A DNA stretch of 64,000 bases from Pectobacterium aroidearum (GCF_041228105.1 NZ_CP166097.1:3968001-4032000), one strand, 5' to 3'; counted from the first letter of the stretch, positions 48,284 through 57,631 are shown. Notes: generated from the sequence alone by a model not told the origin. Program-made: numbers and translations.

Positions 48284-48509
48284 CATTCACCACATATTTT
48301 ATTGTGTTATCCCTGCTTGCGGGATCGTCATTGATAGGCAAAAGGCAGGAGAATGAATCCGTTCCTGCGAACCGCGGTGGCGAATCATAGCATACGCACC
48401 CGCGCTCGTTGACCGCTGAGGGGAAAAGTTCTGTAAAACATTGAGTCGCTATTAAACATTTACTCGCAATTAAAGCTCGATGTATCCGTCAATATCGCCC
48501 CACGTCAAA

Positions 48510-50756
48510 TTAGCGCCCGCCGCGAATTAAGCCGCCTAATCCGCGCTCTTCCATGAAGATCGCCGCCCACTGGCGGACTTCCGCCGCGCTTTGCGCGCCT
48601 AGCAATTGCTGCACTAACGCTTGCGACTCAGCCAGCGTAATTTGACGCAGCAGATATTTAATTCGAGCCACGCTGCGCCCGTTCATACTGAGCGAGCGAT
48701 AGCCCAGGCCGGTCAGCAGCAGTGCGCCGAGCGCCTCTCCCGCCATTTCACCGCACACGGAAAGCGGAATGTTATGCCGTTCGCACTCCACGGCGATCAT
48801 ATTCAACGCCTGCAACATGGCAGGATGCAGACTGTCATAGAGCGATGCCACGTGGGCATTATTACGATCTACCGCCAGCAGGTACTGCGTCAGATCGTTG
48901 GTGCCAACCGAAACAAAATCGATGCGGGAAGCCAGATGAGGAAGCAGGAACAGCATCGACGGTACTTCGATCATGATGCCAATCCGCGGTTTGGGCTGTG
49001 GGAAGCCGAGTAATTCTTCGACCTCGCCCGCAGCCTGATCGATCAGGCGACGTGCTTCACTGATTTCATCCAGACTGCTGATCATCGGCAGCAGAATACT
49101 GAGGTTGCCGATATGCGCGTTAGCCCGCAGCATGGCGCGCACCTGAATCAGAAAGATTTCAGGCTGATCGAGCGTAATCCGAATACCACGCCAGCCAAGA
49201 CACGGGTTCTCTTCGCTAATCGGCAGATAAGGCAACGGCTTATCCGCGCCGATATCCAGCGTACGCAGCATCACCGTGCGCGTAGGATAAAGCTGCAACA
49301 TGCTTTGATATTGCGCCATCTGTTCATCTTCGGACGGAAAACCGCTTTGCAGCATAAAAGGAATTTCCGTACGGTACAGACCCACGCCATCAACCTGATT
49401 GATAAAGCGTTTTTCGTGTTCGGCACTTAACCCCGCATTCAACATGACCTGAATACGTTCGCCGCTTTTCAACACGGCAGGCTGTTCCATTTCGCCTTCG
49501 GCCAAACGGGTTAGCTCATTTTCTTCCGTCAGCAGGCGCTGGTATTCCTGTACCAATACCGGTTCAGGATCGACCAGCAACTCACCGCGATAGCCGTCGA
49601 TGATCAGCAGACGCTGGTGCAGCAAATCAGGCTGAATATCCGCGCCCACCAACGTGGGAATACCCATCGCCCGTACGAGAATCGCCGCATGCGAGTTGGC
49701 GGCGCCGTCATACACGACAACACCCGCCAGCCGCTCTGGCGGTAGTTCCGCCAACAGCGTCGCCGTTAATTCGTCCGCCACGAGGATAAAGCGCTCAGGC
49801 CATTGCCCCATGATTTGCGCGTTATCATCAAGGTGAAACAACAGCCGCTGCCCGAGCGCGCGCAGATCGCCCGCACGTTCACGCAAGTAGGTATCCTGCA
49901 AATTGGTGAACTGCGCAGCAAAACGTTCGATCACCAGTTTCACAGCCCACTCTGCGGCATTGCCCGCATCCACTTCCTGAAAAAGTTCACGCTTGAGTCG
50001 CGCATCATTCAGCAAGTGCGAGTACAAATCGAAAATCGCCGCGCTCTCTTTCTGCGCACTGGCGCTAAACCGCTTGCTGAAGCGGCGAAATTCCGCCGTT
50101 GCGTCTTCCAGCGCCTGCGTTAAGCGAGAGCGTTCACGCTCGCTGTCCAGACTCGATGCAGGGAAAACCTGCTCCAGAGAAGGCTGGGTACAATCCTGCC
50201 AGCCAGGGGCAATCGCTACACCGGGGGCGGCCACCAGCGCTTTAACGCGCGTCTGACGGTATTGACCGAAGAGCGTTTTGATCTGCGAAAGGGAAAGAAT
50301 CGCGGCCATCTGCGTGGCCAGCGTCACCATGAACGACTCTTCGTTTTTATCAAACTGACGATGTTCACGCTGCTGCACCACCAGTACGCCGAGCAGATGG
50401 CGACGGTGGATAATGGGAACACCAAGAAAAGAGCGGAAATGTTGCTCTTTCACGGCGGGGATATATTTGAAACTGGGATGAGCGCGAGCATCGGCCAGAT
50501 TGATGGGCTCGGCACGTTGCCCGACCAGCCCAACAATACCTTGCCCAAACGCCAGCGTTACCGTGCGCCCGCGCGGCTTTTTCAACCCGCGCGTTGCCAT
50601 CAGGTAATAGCATTGACGATCGTGATCGGCCAGATAAATGGAACAGACTTCCGTGTCCATAGCCTGACAGGTCTCATTGACCAGAATGTCCAGCGCATCA
50701 CTAAGGCGGGCCGTTGCCGCAACGTTTTCGACAATTTCTCGCAAGCGCGTGAGCAT
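48510..50756 (-). CDS. ptsP: PTS-Ntr enzyme I (PtsP), GAF-domain phosphotransferase
   Basis: PtsP takes phosphate from PEP and passes it to NPr and EIIA-Ntr, a regulatory chain linked to nitrogen, potassium and stress responses. The 748-residue protein has an N-terminal GAF domain (about 1-165) that senses glutamine and alpha-ketoglutarate in E. coli. The phosphohistidine motif YDGAANSHAAILVRAMG is near residue 356. The PEP-binding domain has the MLRTLDIGADKPLPYL and VGTNDLTQYLLAVDRNN motifs. It follows rppH by 12 bases, so rppH-ptsP is an operon. Confidence 0.97.
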   Translation of the reverse strand: MLTRLREIVENVAATARLSDALDILVNETCQAMDTEVCSIYLADHDRQCYYLMATRGLKKPRGRTVTLAFGQGIVGLVGQRAEPINLADARAHPSFKYIPAVKEQHFRSFLGVPIIHRRHLLGVLVVQQREHRQFDKNEESFMVTLATQMAAILSLSQIKTLFGQYRQTRVKALVAAPGVAIAPGWQDCTQPSLEQVFPASSLDSERERSRLTQALEDATAEFRRFSKRFSASAQKESAAIFDLYSHLLNDARLKRELFQEVDAGNAAEWAVKLVIERFAAQFTNLQDTYLRERAGDLRALGQRLLFHLDDNAQIMGQWPERFILVADELTATLLAELPPERLAGVVVYDGAANSHAAILVRAMGIPTLVGADIQPDLLHQRLLIIDGYRGELLVDPEPVLVQEYQRLLTEENELTRLAEGEMEQPAVLKSGERIQVMLNAGLSAEHEKRFINQVDGVGLYRTEIPFMLQSGFPSEDEQMAQYQSMLQLYPTRTVMLRTLDIGADKPLPYLPISEENPCLGWRGIRITLDQPEIFLIQVRAMLRANAHIGNLSILLPMISSLDEISEARRLIDQAAGEVEELLGFPQPKPRIGIMIEVPSMLFLLPHLASRIDFVSVGTNDLTQYLLAVDRNNAHVASLYDSLHPAMLQALNMIAVECERHNIPLSVCGEMAGEALGALLLTGLGYRSLSMNGRSVARIKYLLRQITLAESQALVQQLLGAQSAAEVRQWAAIFMEERGLGGLIRGGR

Positions 50757-50768
50757 AATGTGCCTGAA

Positions 50769-51302
50769 TTACCCTCTTTTTCGCCGGGGACCGGATGGGG
50801 TCGCCACCCGAGCCGCAACACTCTCCTGAAGCAGTATCACCGGGTTGATAAATTCCTTCATCACGCGACGATACACATCTCGCTTAAAAGAGACGACCTG
50901 ACGTACCGGATACCAGTAACTCACCCAGCGCCAGCCATCAAATTCCGGCGTGCCGCTGCTCTGCATATTGATATCCGACTCATTACACATCAACTGTAGC
51001 AAAAACCATTTCTGCTTTTGGCCGATACAGACCGGTTTTGTATCCCAACGCACCAAACGCTTTGGTAATTTATAGCGTAACCAGTTACGGGTAGATGCCA
51101 GTACGCGCACATCCTTTTTTCTTAACCCGACTTCTTCAAACAGTTCGCGGTACATCGCCTGCTCAGCACTTTCACCGGGGTTAATTCCCCCCTGTGGAAA
51201 CTGCCAGGAGTGCTGACCATAGCGCCGGGCCCACATCACCTGCCCCTGCCGATTACAGATTACAATACCAACGTTTGGGCGGTAGCCATCATCATCGATC
51301 AC
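50769..51302 (-). CDS. rppH: RNA pyrophosphohydrolase RppH
   Basis: RppH removes pyrophosphate from the 5' end of mRNAs, opening them to RNase E decay. The 177-residue protein has the Nudix box [23 protein letters not shown] (split here as GGINPGE and REL-EEVG), starting near residue 37. It begins [20 protein letters not shown] and has the E. coli length. It is divergent from mutH across a ~700-base spacer and co-transcribed with ptsP. Confidence 0.96.
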   Translation of the reverse strand: MIDDDGYRPNVGIVICNRQGQVMWARRYGQHSWQFPQGGINPGESAEQAMYRELFEEVGLRKKDVRVLASTRNWLRYKLPKRLVRWDTKPVCIGQKQKWFLLQLMCNESDINMQSSGTPEFDGWRWVSYWYPVRQVVSFKRDVYRRVMKEFINPVILLQESVAARVATPSGPRRKRG

Positions 51303-51998
51303 CGGACTACCTCAATAAACATCAATGCAAAGATGACCTGATTGTTTCACACTCCCGTCAGGCGGTAAACCACTGCTTAGAAAGCATGTGATACTAATAA
51401 AAGTAAGATAACCCACAGATAAGATCAAAGTTATAAACATGTGAAGGCTGAAATTCGCAATTTATTCACTTTTTCTGTGGACATCTTTGTGCAGAACCCA
51501 TGAAGAAGTGAGTAAAACTCATTTTTCATGAAGAAAAAATATTACTGTAAATTAAAAAATAGTGCTTTTTATTCATAAAATTACAGTCCATCTCATCGGC
51601 AATATCGCCCCCTTTATTTTTGTTCAAATGGCATACAACACAAGATTGGCGAAAGATCGCACTATGCCGTTTTTATCCACAGGGAATGCCTCAAAGTCAG
51701 GCAATAAATAGGCAAAAACAGCAAAATGACCGGGAGTCAAGGCTGTAAATCGAACCAGTAATTCATGTTTATGTGGGTTATCCAAGAAATCTGTGGATAA
51801 CCTAGTGTAAGATCCTGTTTATTGTCGGTGGCTATACGTGCACAGTTTGCAAAGCGATGTGCAGCGATCGCCATCACACTAAAAAAAAGCACTATGAATC
51901 ATGCTATTATTGTTTTTCTCCACAGCCTTACAGACTGTGCATGGGTACGCCCTATCTGTTGTATTTTTTTTGAGCGGAAAAATATCGAGCGATACGCT
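51303..51998. other. rppH-mutH spacer with a cluster of DnaA boxes (DARS2-like)
   Basis: No convincing gene is seen in these ~700 bases. Two perfect DnaA boxes TTATCCACA occur: 51673-51681 (plus) and 51792-51800 (minus strand). Near matches are TTCTCCACA at 51916-51924, TTCTGCACA on the minus strand at 51488-51496, TTATTCACT at 51462-51470 and TTATCCAAG at 51778-51786. The last box and the minus-strand perfect box form an inverted repeat, GGTTATCC...GGATAACC (51776-51802). In E. coli the DnaA-reactivating sequence DARS2 lies beside mutH, so this is the expected position for its homologue. Function is inferred from position and box density. Confidence 0.7.
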
Positions 51999-52694
51999 AT
52001 GAATTCACCCACGGTTCACACGACTGCACCGCCACATGAGCAAGCCTTACTGGAACGCGCGCAATCCCTCGCAGGTTATAATCTCGCGGAATTAGCGGAC
52101 ATCGCTCACCTGCCCCTTCCCGCCAACCTGAAACGCGATAAAGGCTGGATTGGCGTCTTGCTGGAACGTTTTCTGGGGGCAAGCGCAGGCAGTAAGCCCG
52201 AGCAGGATTTCCCCGATATCGGCGTTGAGCTAAAAACCATCCCGATTGATGAACAGGGTAAGCCGCTGGAAACCACCTTCGTCTGCGTCGCGCCGTTAAC
52301 GGGCAACAGCGGCGTAACCTGGGAAAGCAGCCACGTACGGCACAAGCTCGCGCGGGTACTGTGGATTCCGGTGGAAGGCTCGCGACACATTCCGTTGGGG
52401 GAGCGCCGCATTGGCACGCCGCTGATCTGGAGCCCCAGCGAAGAAGAAGAGGAACAGCTGCGCTGCGATTGGGAAGAGTTGATGGATCTGATCGTACTTG
52501 GTCAGGTAGAAAGCATCACCGCCCGACATGGCGAAGTGCTGCAACTACGCCCCAAAGCGGCAAATAGCCGGGCCTTAACGGAGGCCATTGGCGAATTTGG
52601 TCAGCCGATTCTGACGCTACCCCGCGGGTTCTATCTGAAAAAAACCTTTACCGCGCCGCTGCTGGCCCGCCACTTTATGCAGCTCAGCAACTGA
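51999..52694 (+). CDS. mutH: DNA mismatch repair endonuclease MutH
   Basis: MutH nicks the unmethylated strand at hemimethylated GATC after MutS-MutL signalling. From the ATG at 51999 ([20 protein letters not shown]) the protein has 231 residues (E. coli 229). The catalytic triad sits at D70, E77 and K79 in [14 protein letters not shown], the same numbers as E. coli, and [14 protein letters not shown] is conserved. The ORF extends 59 codons upstream to 51822 through the DnaA-box region; that extension has no similarity and is not coding. Confidence 0.97.
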   Translation: MNSPTVHTTAPPHEQALLERAQSLAGYNLAELADIAHLPLPANLKRDKGWIGVLLERFLGASAGSKPEQDFPDIGVELKTIPIDEQGKPLETTFVCVAPLTGNSGVTWESSHVRHKLARVLWIPVEGSRHIPLGERRIGTPLIWSPSEEEEEQLRCDWEELMDLIVLGQVESITARHGEVLQLRPKAANSRALTEAIGEFGQPILTLPRGFYLKKTFTAPLLARHFMQLSN

Positions 52695-52891
52695 GCGTCA
52701 TTAGGCTATGCTTCATCAGTGCGATACTTCGTCGTACACTGATTTATACGCCGCCATCGTGCGACAAAGGAATATGATCAGGGAAAAGCCTAACGCCAAC
52801 CCTGAGTAAAAAGGGACGCCAGCACATGAGCCGCATGCAAAGTATGAAGGGTATCGACACTTTCGCTTGCCTACGCACCGAGCTGGCAGAG

Positions 52892-52897
52892 TATAAT
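52892..52897 (+). promoter_or_regulatory. Candidate -10 of ygdQ
   Basis: A perfect TATAAT lies 35 bases before the ygdQ ATG. The only -35-like hexamer, TTGCCT, is 19 bases upstream, so the assignment is weak. Confidence 0.4.
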
Positions 52898-52931
52898 ATC
52901 GTTTACGTTTCGTTTAAGGTGTATTGATATA

Positions 52932-53648
52932 ATGTTTGATTGGATTGTTGATCCGAACGCTTGGTTAGCATTGGGAACGCTGACTATTCTGGAAATCGTT
53001 CTTGGGATCGATAACATTATCTTCCTGTCTCTGGTTGTCGCCAAACTGCCTAAAGCCCAACAAAACAAAGCGCGCCGCATCGGGCTGATGGGGGCGATGT
53101 TGATGCGCTTGGGACTGCTCGCGTCTATTGCCTGGGTCATGCGTTTGACTGACCCACTGTTTACCGCGTTCAACAACGAAATTTCCACGCGTGACCTGAT
53201 TCTGTTCTTCGGGGGGCTCTTCCTGATCTGGAAGTCGAGCAAGGAAATTCACGAAACCGTCGAAGGCGGTTCAGAAGACCATACTTCCAAGGTGTATTCG
53301 TTCTTTGGCGCGATTGTGCAAATCATGCTGCTGGATATTATCTTCAGCCTGGACTCGGTGATCACCGCCGTCGGTCTGTCTGACCATCTGTTTATTATGA
53401 TGGCTGCCGTCGTTATCGCCGTTGGCGTGATGATGTTCTCCGCACGCCCTATCGGTGAGTTTGTCGAACGCCACCCCTCCGTCAAAATGCTGGCCTTGTC
53501 GTTCCTGATCCTGGTCGGGTTCACCCTGATTCTGGAAAGCTTCGACGTTCACGTACCAAAAGGCTATATCTACTTCGCGATGTTCTTCTCGATGTCCGTC
53601 GAGGCGCTGAATCTGTTGCGCAGTAAAAAAGAGAAAACGGCACCCTGA
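52932..53648 (+). CDS. ygdQ: TerC-family inner membrane protein YgdQ
   Basis: YgdQ is a TerC-type membrane protein of 238 residues with about seven membrane segments. The family has conserved acidic residues within membrane helices (LEIVLGIDNIIFLSLV and MLLDIIFSLDSVITAVG), proposed to handle metal ions; some TerC members act in manganese export or extracytoplasmic metalation, but this one is uncharacterised. It lies downstream of mutH with 237 bases between, and upstream of ygdR. A hairpin without T-run (53684-53712) follows. Confidence 0.92.
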   Translation: MFDWIVDPNAWLALGTLTILEIVLGIDNIIFLSLVVAKLPKAQQNKARRIGLMGAMLMRLGLLASIAWVMRLTDPLFTAFNNEISTRDLILFFGGLFLIWKSSKEIHETVEGGSEDHTSKVYSFFGAIVQIMLLDIIFSLDSVITAVGLSDHLFIMMAAVVIAVGVMMFSARPIGEFVERHPSVKMLALSFLILVGFTLILESFDVHVPKGYIYFAMFFSMSVEALNLLRSKKEKTAP

Positions 53649-53683
53649 TCGATGTATCGCGTACGCTTTCGCGTCATACAGGT

Positions 53684-53712
53684 TAACCGGGCGGCAAATT
53701 TCCGCCCGGTTA
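53684..53712 (+). terminator. Hairpin after ygdQ
   Basis: TAACCGGGCGG (53684-53694) / CCGCCCGGTTA (53702-53712) is a perfect 11-bp stem with a 7-base loop. No T-run follows, so it may protect the mRNA end rather than terminate by itself. Confidence 0.45.
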
Positions 53713-53821
53713 CACAAAATTAACGTCCTCAACACGCATTTTTTCCATTATTCCTACGTTCCCCCTCGCGACCATTTGCTAGACTCATTTAAGTTTTTGT
53801 ATTTATTAATGGGTTCATACA

Positions 53822-54040
53822 ATGAAAGTACGGATGAAAATGGCAGTGACACTGGCGCTATTATTTACCCTTGCGGGCTGTTCCAGCGACTACGTGATGG
53901 CAACAAAAGAGGGACAAATGCTTCTGACGCAGGGAAAACCCGTGCTGGATAAAGATACCGGACTACTCAGCTATATTGATGAGCAAGGTAATCAGAAACA
54001 GATCAACAGCGACCAGATCTCCCAGATCGTGCAGCGCTAA
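53822..54040 (+). CDS. ygdR: DUF903 small lipoprotein YgdR
   Basis: This 72-residue lipoprotein has a signal peptide with lipobox LAGC ([11 protein letters not shown]) and a DUF903 domain ([31 protein letters not shown]). It is a paralogue of YgdI at 19868-20089: both share xYVM...G...GKP...D-TG--SY-D. Function unknown. It stands alone between ygdQ and tas. Confidence 0.94.
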   Translation: MKVRMKMAVTLALLFTLAGCSSDYVMATKEGQMLLTQGKPVLDKDTGLLSYIDEQGNQKQINSDQISQIVQR

Positions 54041-54225
54041 CGGCAACGTTAGCCCGATCTTCCCCCATCGGGCGACGTTCTCTGGCAAAATCCCGCTTCC
54101 CCACTCGTCACGGCTTCGTTATAGTCGAATTCAGGTGTGTTCTCCCAAACTCATTGGAATCGCAAAAAATCATGCGGAAATGAGGAGAAATACGCCTGCT
54201 ATTTTCAGACATAAGGAAGCTGGCA

Positions 54226-55266
54226 ATGCAATATCACCGTATTCCCCATAGTTCTTTAGAAGTGAGCGTGCTGGGTCTTGGTACGATGACCTTTGGCGAA
54301 CAGAACAGCGAAGCAGACGCTCATGCCCAGTTAGATCACGCCATTGCCGCAGGTGTTAACCTGATTGACACAGCAGAAATGTACGCCGTTCCTCCGCGCC
54401 CTGAAACACAGGGGTTAACCGAGAGCTATATCGGTTCCTGGCTGAAATCCCGTGGCGGCCGTGAAAAACTGATTGTGGCGAGCAAAGTCTCCGGTCCTGT
54501 GCGCGGAAACGATCACAGCATCCGCCCACAGCAGGCGCTGGATAGAAAAAACATCCGTGCCGCGCTGGATGCCAGCCTGCAACGGCTGAACACCGACTAT
54601 ATCGACCTCTATCAGTTGCATTGGCCGCAGCGCCAAACTAACTGTTTTGGCAAGCTAACCTATCAATATACTGACGACAAACCGGTCGTCACGCTGCTGG
54701 AAACGCTGGAGGCACTGAATGAACAGGTGCGTGCCGGTAAGATTCGCTACGTCGGCGTCTCCAACGAAACCCCGTGGGGCGTGATGCGCTATCTGCACCT
54801 GGCGGAAAAACACGATCTGCCACGCATCGTTTCAATTCAGAACCCCTACAGCCTGCTGAATCGCAGCTTTGAAGTCGGCTTAGCAGAAATCAGCCAGCAT
54901 GAAGGCGTAGAACTGCTCGCCTATTCGTCACTGGCGTTCGGTACGCTGACGGGTAAATACCTGAATGGCGCAAAACCTGCTAACGCACGCAACACGTTGT
55001 TTAGCCGCTTCACCCGCTATACCGGTCCGCAGGCTCAGGCGGCGGTTGCCGAGTACGTGGCGCTGGCGCAAAAGCACGGTTTGAATCCGGCACAAATGGC
55101 ATTGGCGTTTGTGCGTCAGCAGCCGTTCGTTGCCAGCACGCTGCTGGGCGCGACCACGCTGGAGCAACTGCAAATCAACCTCGACAGCCAGAACCTGACG
55201 CTGGACGGCGAGATCCTTGATGAACTGGAAGCGATCCACCGTCGGTTCACGTTCCCGGCACCGTAA
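54226..55266 (+). CDS. tas: Aldo-keto reductase Tas
   Basis: Tas is an NADP(H)-dependent aldo-keto reductase; in E. coli it was found by its ability to suppress tyrosine auxotrophy when selected. The 346-residue TIM-barrel protein equals E. coli Tas in length. The AKR catalytic residues are visible in NLIDTAEMY (Asp, Tyr), VASKVSG (Lys) and QLHWPQR (His). Start MQYHRIPHSSLEVSVLGLGTM follows an AAGGAAG site. It is the last gene in E. coli order; the expected lplT-aas do not follow. Confidence 0.96.
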   Translation: MQYHRIPHSSLEVSVLGLGTMTFGEQNSEADAHAQLDHAIAAGVNLIDTAEMYAVPPRPETQGLTESYIGSWLKSRGGREKLIVASKVSGPVRGNDHSIRPQQALDRKNIRAALDASLQRLNTDYIDLYQLHWPQRQTNCFGKLTYQYTDDKPVVTLLETLEALNEQVRAGKIRYVGVSNETPWGVMRYLHLAEKHDLPRIVSIQNPYSLLNRSFEVGLAEISQHEGVELLAYSSLAFGTLTGKYLNGAKPANARNTLFSRFTRYTGPQAQAAVAEYVALAQKHGLNPAQMALAFVRQQPFVASTLLGATTLEQLQINLDSQNLTLDGEILDELEAIHRRFTFPAP

Positions 55267-55274
55267 ATGCCCAA

Positions 55275-55298
55275 AACAGGGGCTGACAAGCCCCTGTT
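55275..55298 (+). terminator. Probable terminator after tas
   Basis: AACAGGGGCT (55275-55284) / AGCCCCTGTT (55289-55298) is a perfect 10-bp stem with loop GACA, followed by a pyrimidine run CCCCCCTTCCCTTTT. Confidence 0.65.
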
Positions 55299-55384
55299 CC
55301 CCCCTTCCCTTTTACCTACAGTCTTTTAGTCACATTTTTATGCAGATGCGGAGACGGTTTCGTGCGCTACAATACCGTCATTTT

Positions 55385-55670
55385 CATGCTACGTCGTAGC
55401 ACGCGCCCGACTCAGGGCGCTCAGTCGCCGCCGCCCTGAGAACCCCGGCTTCCGGCTAAATTATGTCGCTACGCGATGCCATCGGTGGTCATGACCGCTA
55501 GACGAGCCGCCAGTGACGCGTTTACTCGCCCCATAAACGGGGCTCGCCCTTCGGGCCAGCACAAGTGCTGTTCAAAAACGTCTCTGACGTTTTTGTCCGA
55601 CGCGGCACTTAGCTTTCGCGGCATCCATGCCGCTCACTCGGCGGTCATGACCACCGCTGCATAATTTCTT
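55385..55670. repeat. Palindrome-dense, G+C-rich non-coding element
   Basis: About 285 bases between tas and the phn genes are packed with inverted repeats: TGCTACG-T-CGTAGCA, GCGCCC-N6-GGGCGC, CAGCAC-AA-GTGCTG (55557-55570), AAAAACGTC-TCT-GACGTTTTT (55574-55594) and GCGGCAT-CC-ATGCCGC. GGTCATGACC occurs twice (55487-55496 and 55643-55652) in similar flanks. No ORF longer than ~60 codons is present and none looks real. It could be a mobile or transcribed structured element; I do not recognise it with certainty. A run of nine C (55686-55694) lies just outside. Confidence 0.6.
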
Positions 55671-55751
55671 ACGCCGGATAACGGTCCCCCCCCCTTTGCG
55701 CCCTACATTAATTCTGTATAAGAGCAAGCGTCACAACAGAGAGGCAAACAC

Positions 55752-56648
55752 TTAATTATGGGCGTCGCTATCTTTTGGCTGAAAAAGCGGAACGTCTTTG
55801 CCGGTGATATAGCGCTTGCGCAGCCAGGCTGATATCCCATCCATGACCATCACTATCGCAACTAAAATCAGCGTGATAAACATCACGACATCCCAGTTCC
55901 ATAAGCGCATGTTCTCCGCATAGACCAATCCAATGCCCCCTGCGCCGACAAAACCTAATACGGCGGCTGAGCGGGTATTCGACTCTATCTGGTAGAGACT
56001 GAGCGCCAGAATAACGGGAAATGATTGCGTGAAAATACCAAAGCGGTGCTTTTGTAACGCATTAGCGCCTAACGCGCTCAGGCCTCGTCCGGGTGAACGC
56101 TCGACGGCCTCATGTCCTTCGGCGTAGAGCTTGCCGAGCAGACCAATATCCTGCATGACGATAGCCAACAACCCCGCCAGCGGTCCCAGCCCGACAGCCC
56201 GCACAAATATCAGCCCCCAAATCGCCATATCAATACCGCGCATCATGTCCAACAGGCACCGCACTAGCAGCGCAATCGGCCGTAATCCGCGGCGCTGCAT
56301 GATGTTACGCGCCGCAAAGAAGGAGAGTAACAGCGCGATGCAGGTTGCCGTTACCGTACCGGCAAACACGATCGACAGCGTGATGGCAATTTGCGACAGG
56401 TAATAACCAAAGGGCCAGTTGGCAAAATCATGCCAGACGAACATGCGTAAAAAGTAGTGCCCTAGCTGCGCCGATCCATTAAGCCACTGCGTCCAGCTAA
56501 TGCCAAAGGTCTGAAAAAAGAACAGGTAATACAGCATGACCGCCAGCACCAGCAGTATGACCCGGCGTAGATAGCGCGACTGTATGCGAAACAGTTCAGG
56601 ATGCTGCGTTTTCAATTGCTCTACATCCGGCGACGTTACCGTTCTCAT
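55752..56648 (-). CDS. phnE: Phosphonate ABC transporter permease, second PhnE
   Basis: A 298-residue inner-membrane permease with about six membrane segments and the PhnE-type motif GLSALGANALQKHRFGIFTQSFP, followed by SNTRSAAVLGFVGAGGIG, the loop that contacts the ATPase. It starts 1 base after the stop of the first permease gene (TGA-T-ATG), so the pair would form a heterodimeric channel for PhnC-PhnD. It is the last gene of the leftward phn series; no terminator was found within ~60 bases. Confidence 0.92.
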   Translation of the reverse strand: MRTVTSPDVEQLKTQHPELFRIQSRYLRRVILLVLAVMLYYLFFFQTFGISWTQWLNGSAQLGHYFLRMFVWHDFANWPFGYYLSQIAITLSIVFAGTVTATCIALLLSFFAARNIMQRRGLRPIALLVRCLLDMMRGIDMAIWGLIFVRAVGLGPLAGLLAIVMQDIGLLGKLYAEGHEAVERSPGRGLSALGANALQKHRFGIFTQSFPVILALSLYQIESNTRSAAVLGFVGAGGIGLVYAENMRLWNWDVVMFITLILVAIVMVMDGISAWLRKRYITGKDVPLFQPKDSDAHN

Positions 56649-56649
56649 A

Positions 56650-57537
56650 TCACTTTCCTTCTACCACGCGGCGGCGTAAATAGCCGGAGACACCATCCAG
56701 CAGCGATACCACAGCAAGAATCAGTAACAAGGTCATGCTCACCTGATCATAGCGATCAAGCTTAATGTTGGTCATCAGCTCCTGACCAATACCACCCGCC
56801 CCCACCAGACCAAGAATGGTGGAAGAGCGGAAATTAATTTCCATACGCATAAAGCTGTAGGAGAGAAAAATCGGCTTTACCTGTGGCCAAAAAGCAAAGC
56901 GCATAATCTGGATCTTGCTGGCACCACAGCTTGCCAGACCGCGTACCGGCCGATCGGACGCGCTTTCCAGAGACTCATAAAACAGTTTGGTTAAGCTGCC
57001 GACAGTGTGCAGCGCCAGCGCAATAAAGCCGGGCATAGCGCCAATACCAAAAGCCATAACAAACATGACCGCCCACCCCAGTTCCGGCATGGTGCGTAAA
57101 AAGGCCACCAGCGCACGAATAGATACACGCAGCAGCATCGAAGGTTGCGTATTCGAAGCGGCACAAAATGCCAGTATTGTGGCCGCCGCCACCGCAATGA
57201 TCGTGGAGGCCAGAGCCATTTGCAGCGTTTCCCAGATCAGCGGCAGCTGTATGGGCAGCCGATACCCCCAATAAGCCAACGAGCCTTCGGTGTGAACGTT
57301 CGCCAGAAGCTGTTGCCAGTGCAATACAGGCAGCGTATCGCGTACATAGCTGAAAAAATTCGGCAGAGTATGCCAGATAGTTGCGGGACTGAACTCGGCG
57401 ACCTTGCCCGCCCCCAGAAACAGGCAGGCCAACAGTAAAGACCACAGCAGCGCCTCGCGCTTTTGTCGCCCTTTAATCTGTTGATAATAGTGCTCAAAGT
57501 CATTATTCAAAGCTGTGTCCTGTTTACCGGACGTCAT
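56650..57537 (-). CDS. phnE: Phosphonate ABC transporter permease, first PhnE
   Basis: A 295-residue permease from the ATG at 57537 (MTSGKQDTALNNDFEHYYQQ). The ORF runs on to a GTG at 57588, but that lies inside a hairpin. The EAA-like loop GLASCGASKIQIMRFAFWPQ and NFRSSTILGLVGAGGIGQEL are typical of PhnE. Two paralogous permease genes in tandem replace the single phnE of E. coli and imply a two-subunit channel. The Shine-Dalgarno is weak. Confidence 0.92.
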   Translation of the reverse strand: MTSGKQDTALNNDFEHYYQQIKGRQKREALLWSLLLACLFLGAGKVAEFSPATIWHTLPNFFSYVRDTLPVLHWQQLLANVHTEGSLAYWGYRLPIQLPLIWETLQMALASTIIAVAAATILAFCAASNTQPSMLLRVSIRALVAFLRTMPELGWAVMFVMAFGIGAMPGFIALALHTVGSLTKLFYESLESASDRPVRGLASCGASKIQIMRFAFWPQVKPIFLSYSFMRMEINFRSSTILGLVGAGGIGQELMTNIKLDRYDQVSMTLLLILAVVSLLDGVSGYLRRRVVEGK

Positions 57538-57572
57538 ACCATGACGTTGATTAGCGGACCGAAAATGTTGCC

Positions 57573-57600
57573 GCCCGTTCGATATCACGTCCGAACGGGC
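57573..57600. promoter_or_regulatory. Hairpin between phnD and first phnE
   Basis: GCCCGTTCG (57573-57581) / CGAACGGGC (57592-57600) is a perfect 9-bp stem with a 10-base loop. There is no T-run on the minus strand. Such a hairpin after a binding-protein gene often stabilises the upstream mRNA, giving more PhnD than permease. Confidence 0.5.
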
Positions 57601-57631
57601 GTTTAGGGAGTGGCGAAGCGCCCGCTCTCGA

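Noticed and set aside
51776..51802. Inverted repeat GGTTATCC/GGATAACC as a terminator
   Set aside because: It has no T-run and does not follow a gene; DnaA boxes account for it better.
51822..51998. N-terminal extension of mutH
   Set aside because: The in-frame upstream part has no similarity to MutH and overlaps the DnaA-box region; catalytic residue numbers match E. coli only from 51999.
52695..52931. DARS2 between mutH and ygdQ
   Set aside because: No TTATCCACA-like box was seen on this side of mutH; the boxes are all in the rppH-mutH spacer.
55476..55664. 62-codon ORF between tas and phnE
   Set aside because: It is composed of the palindromic repeats, has no ribosome-binding site and no recognisable product.
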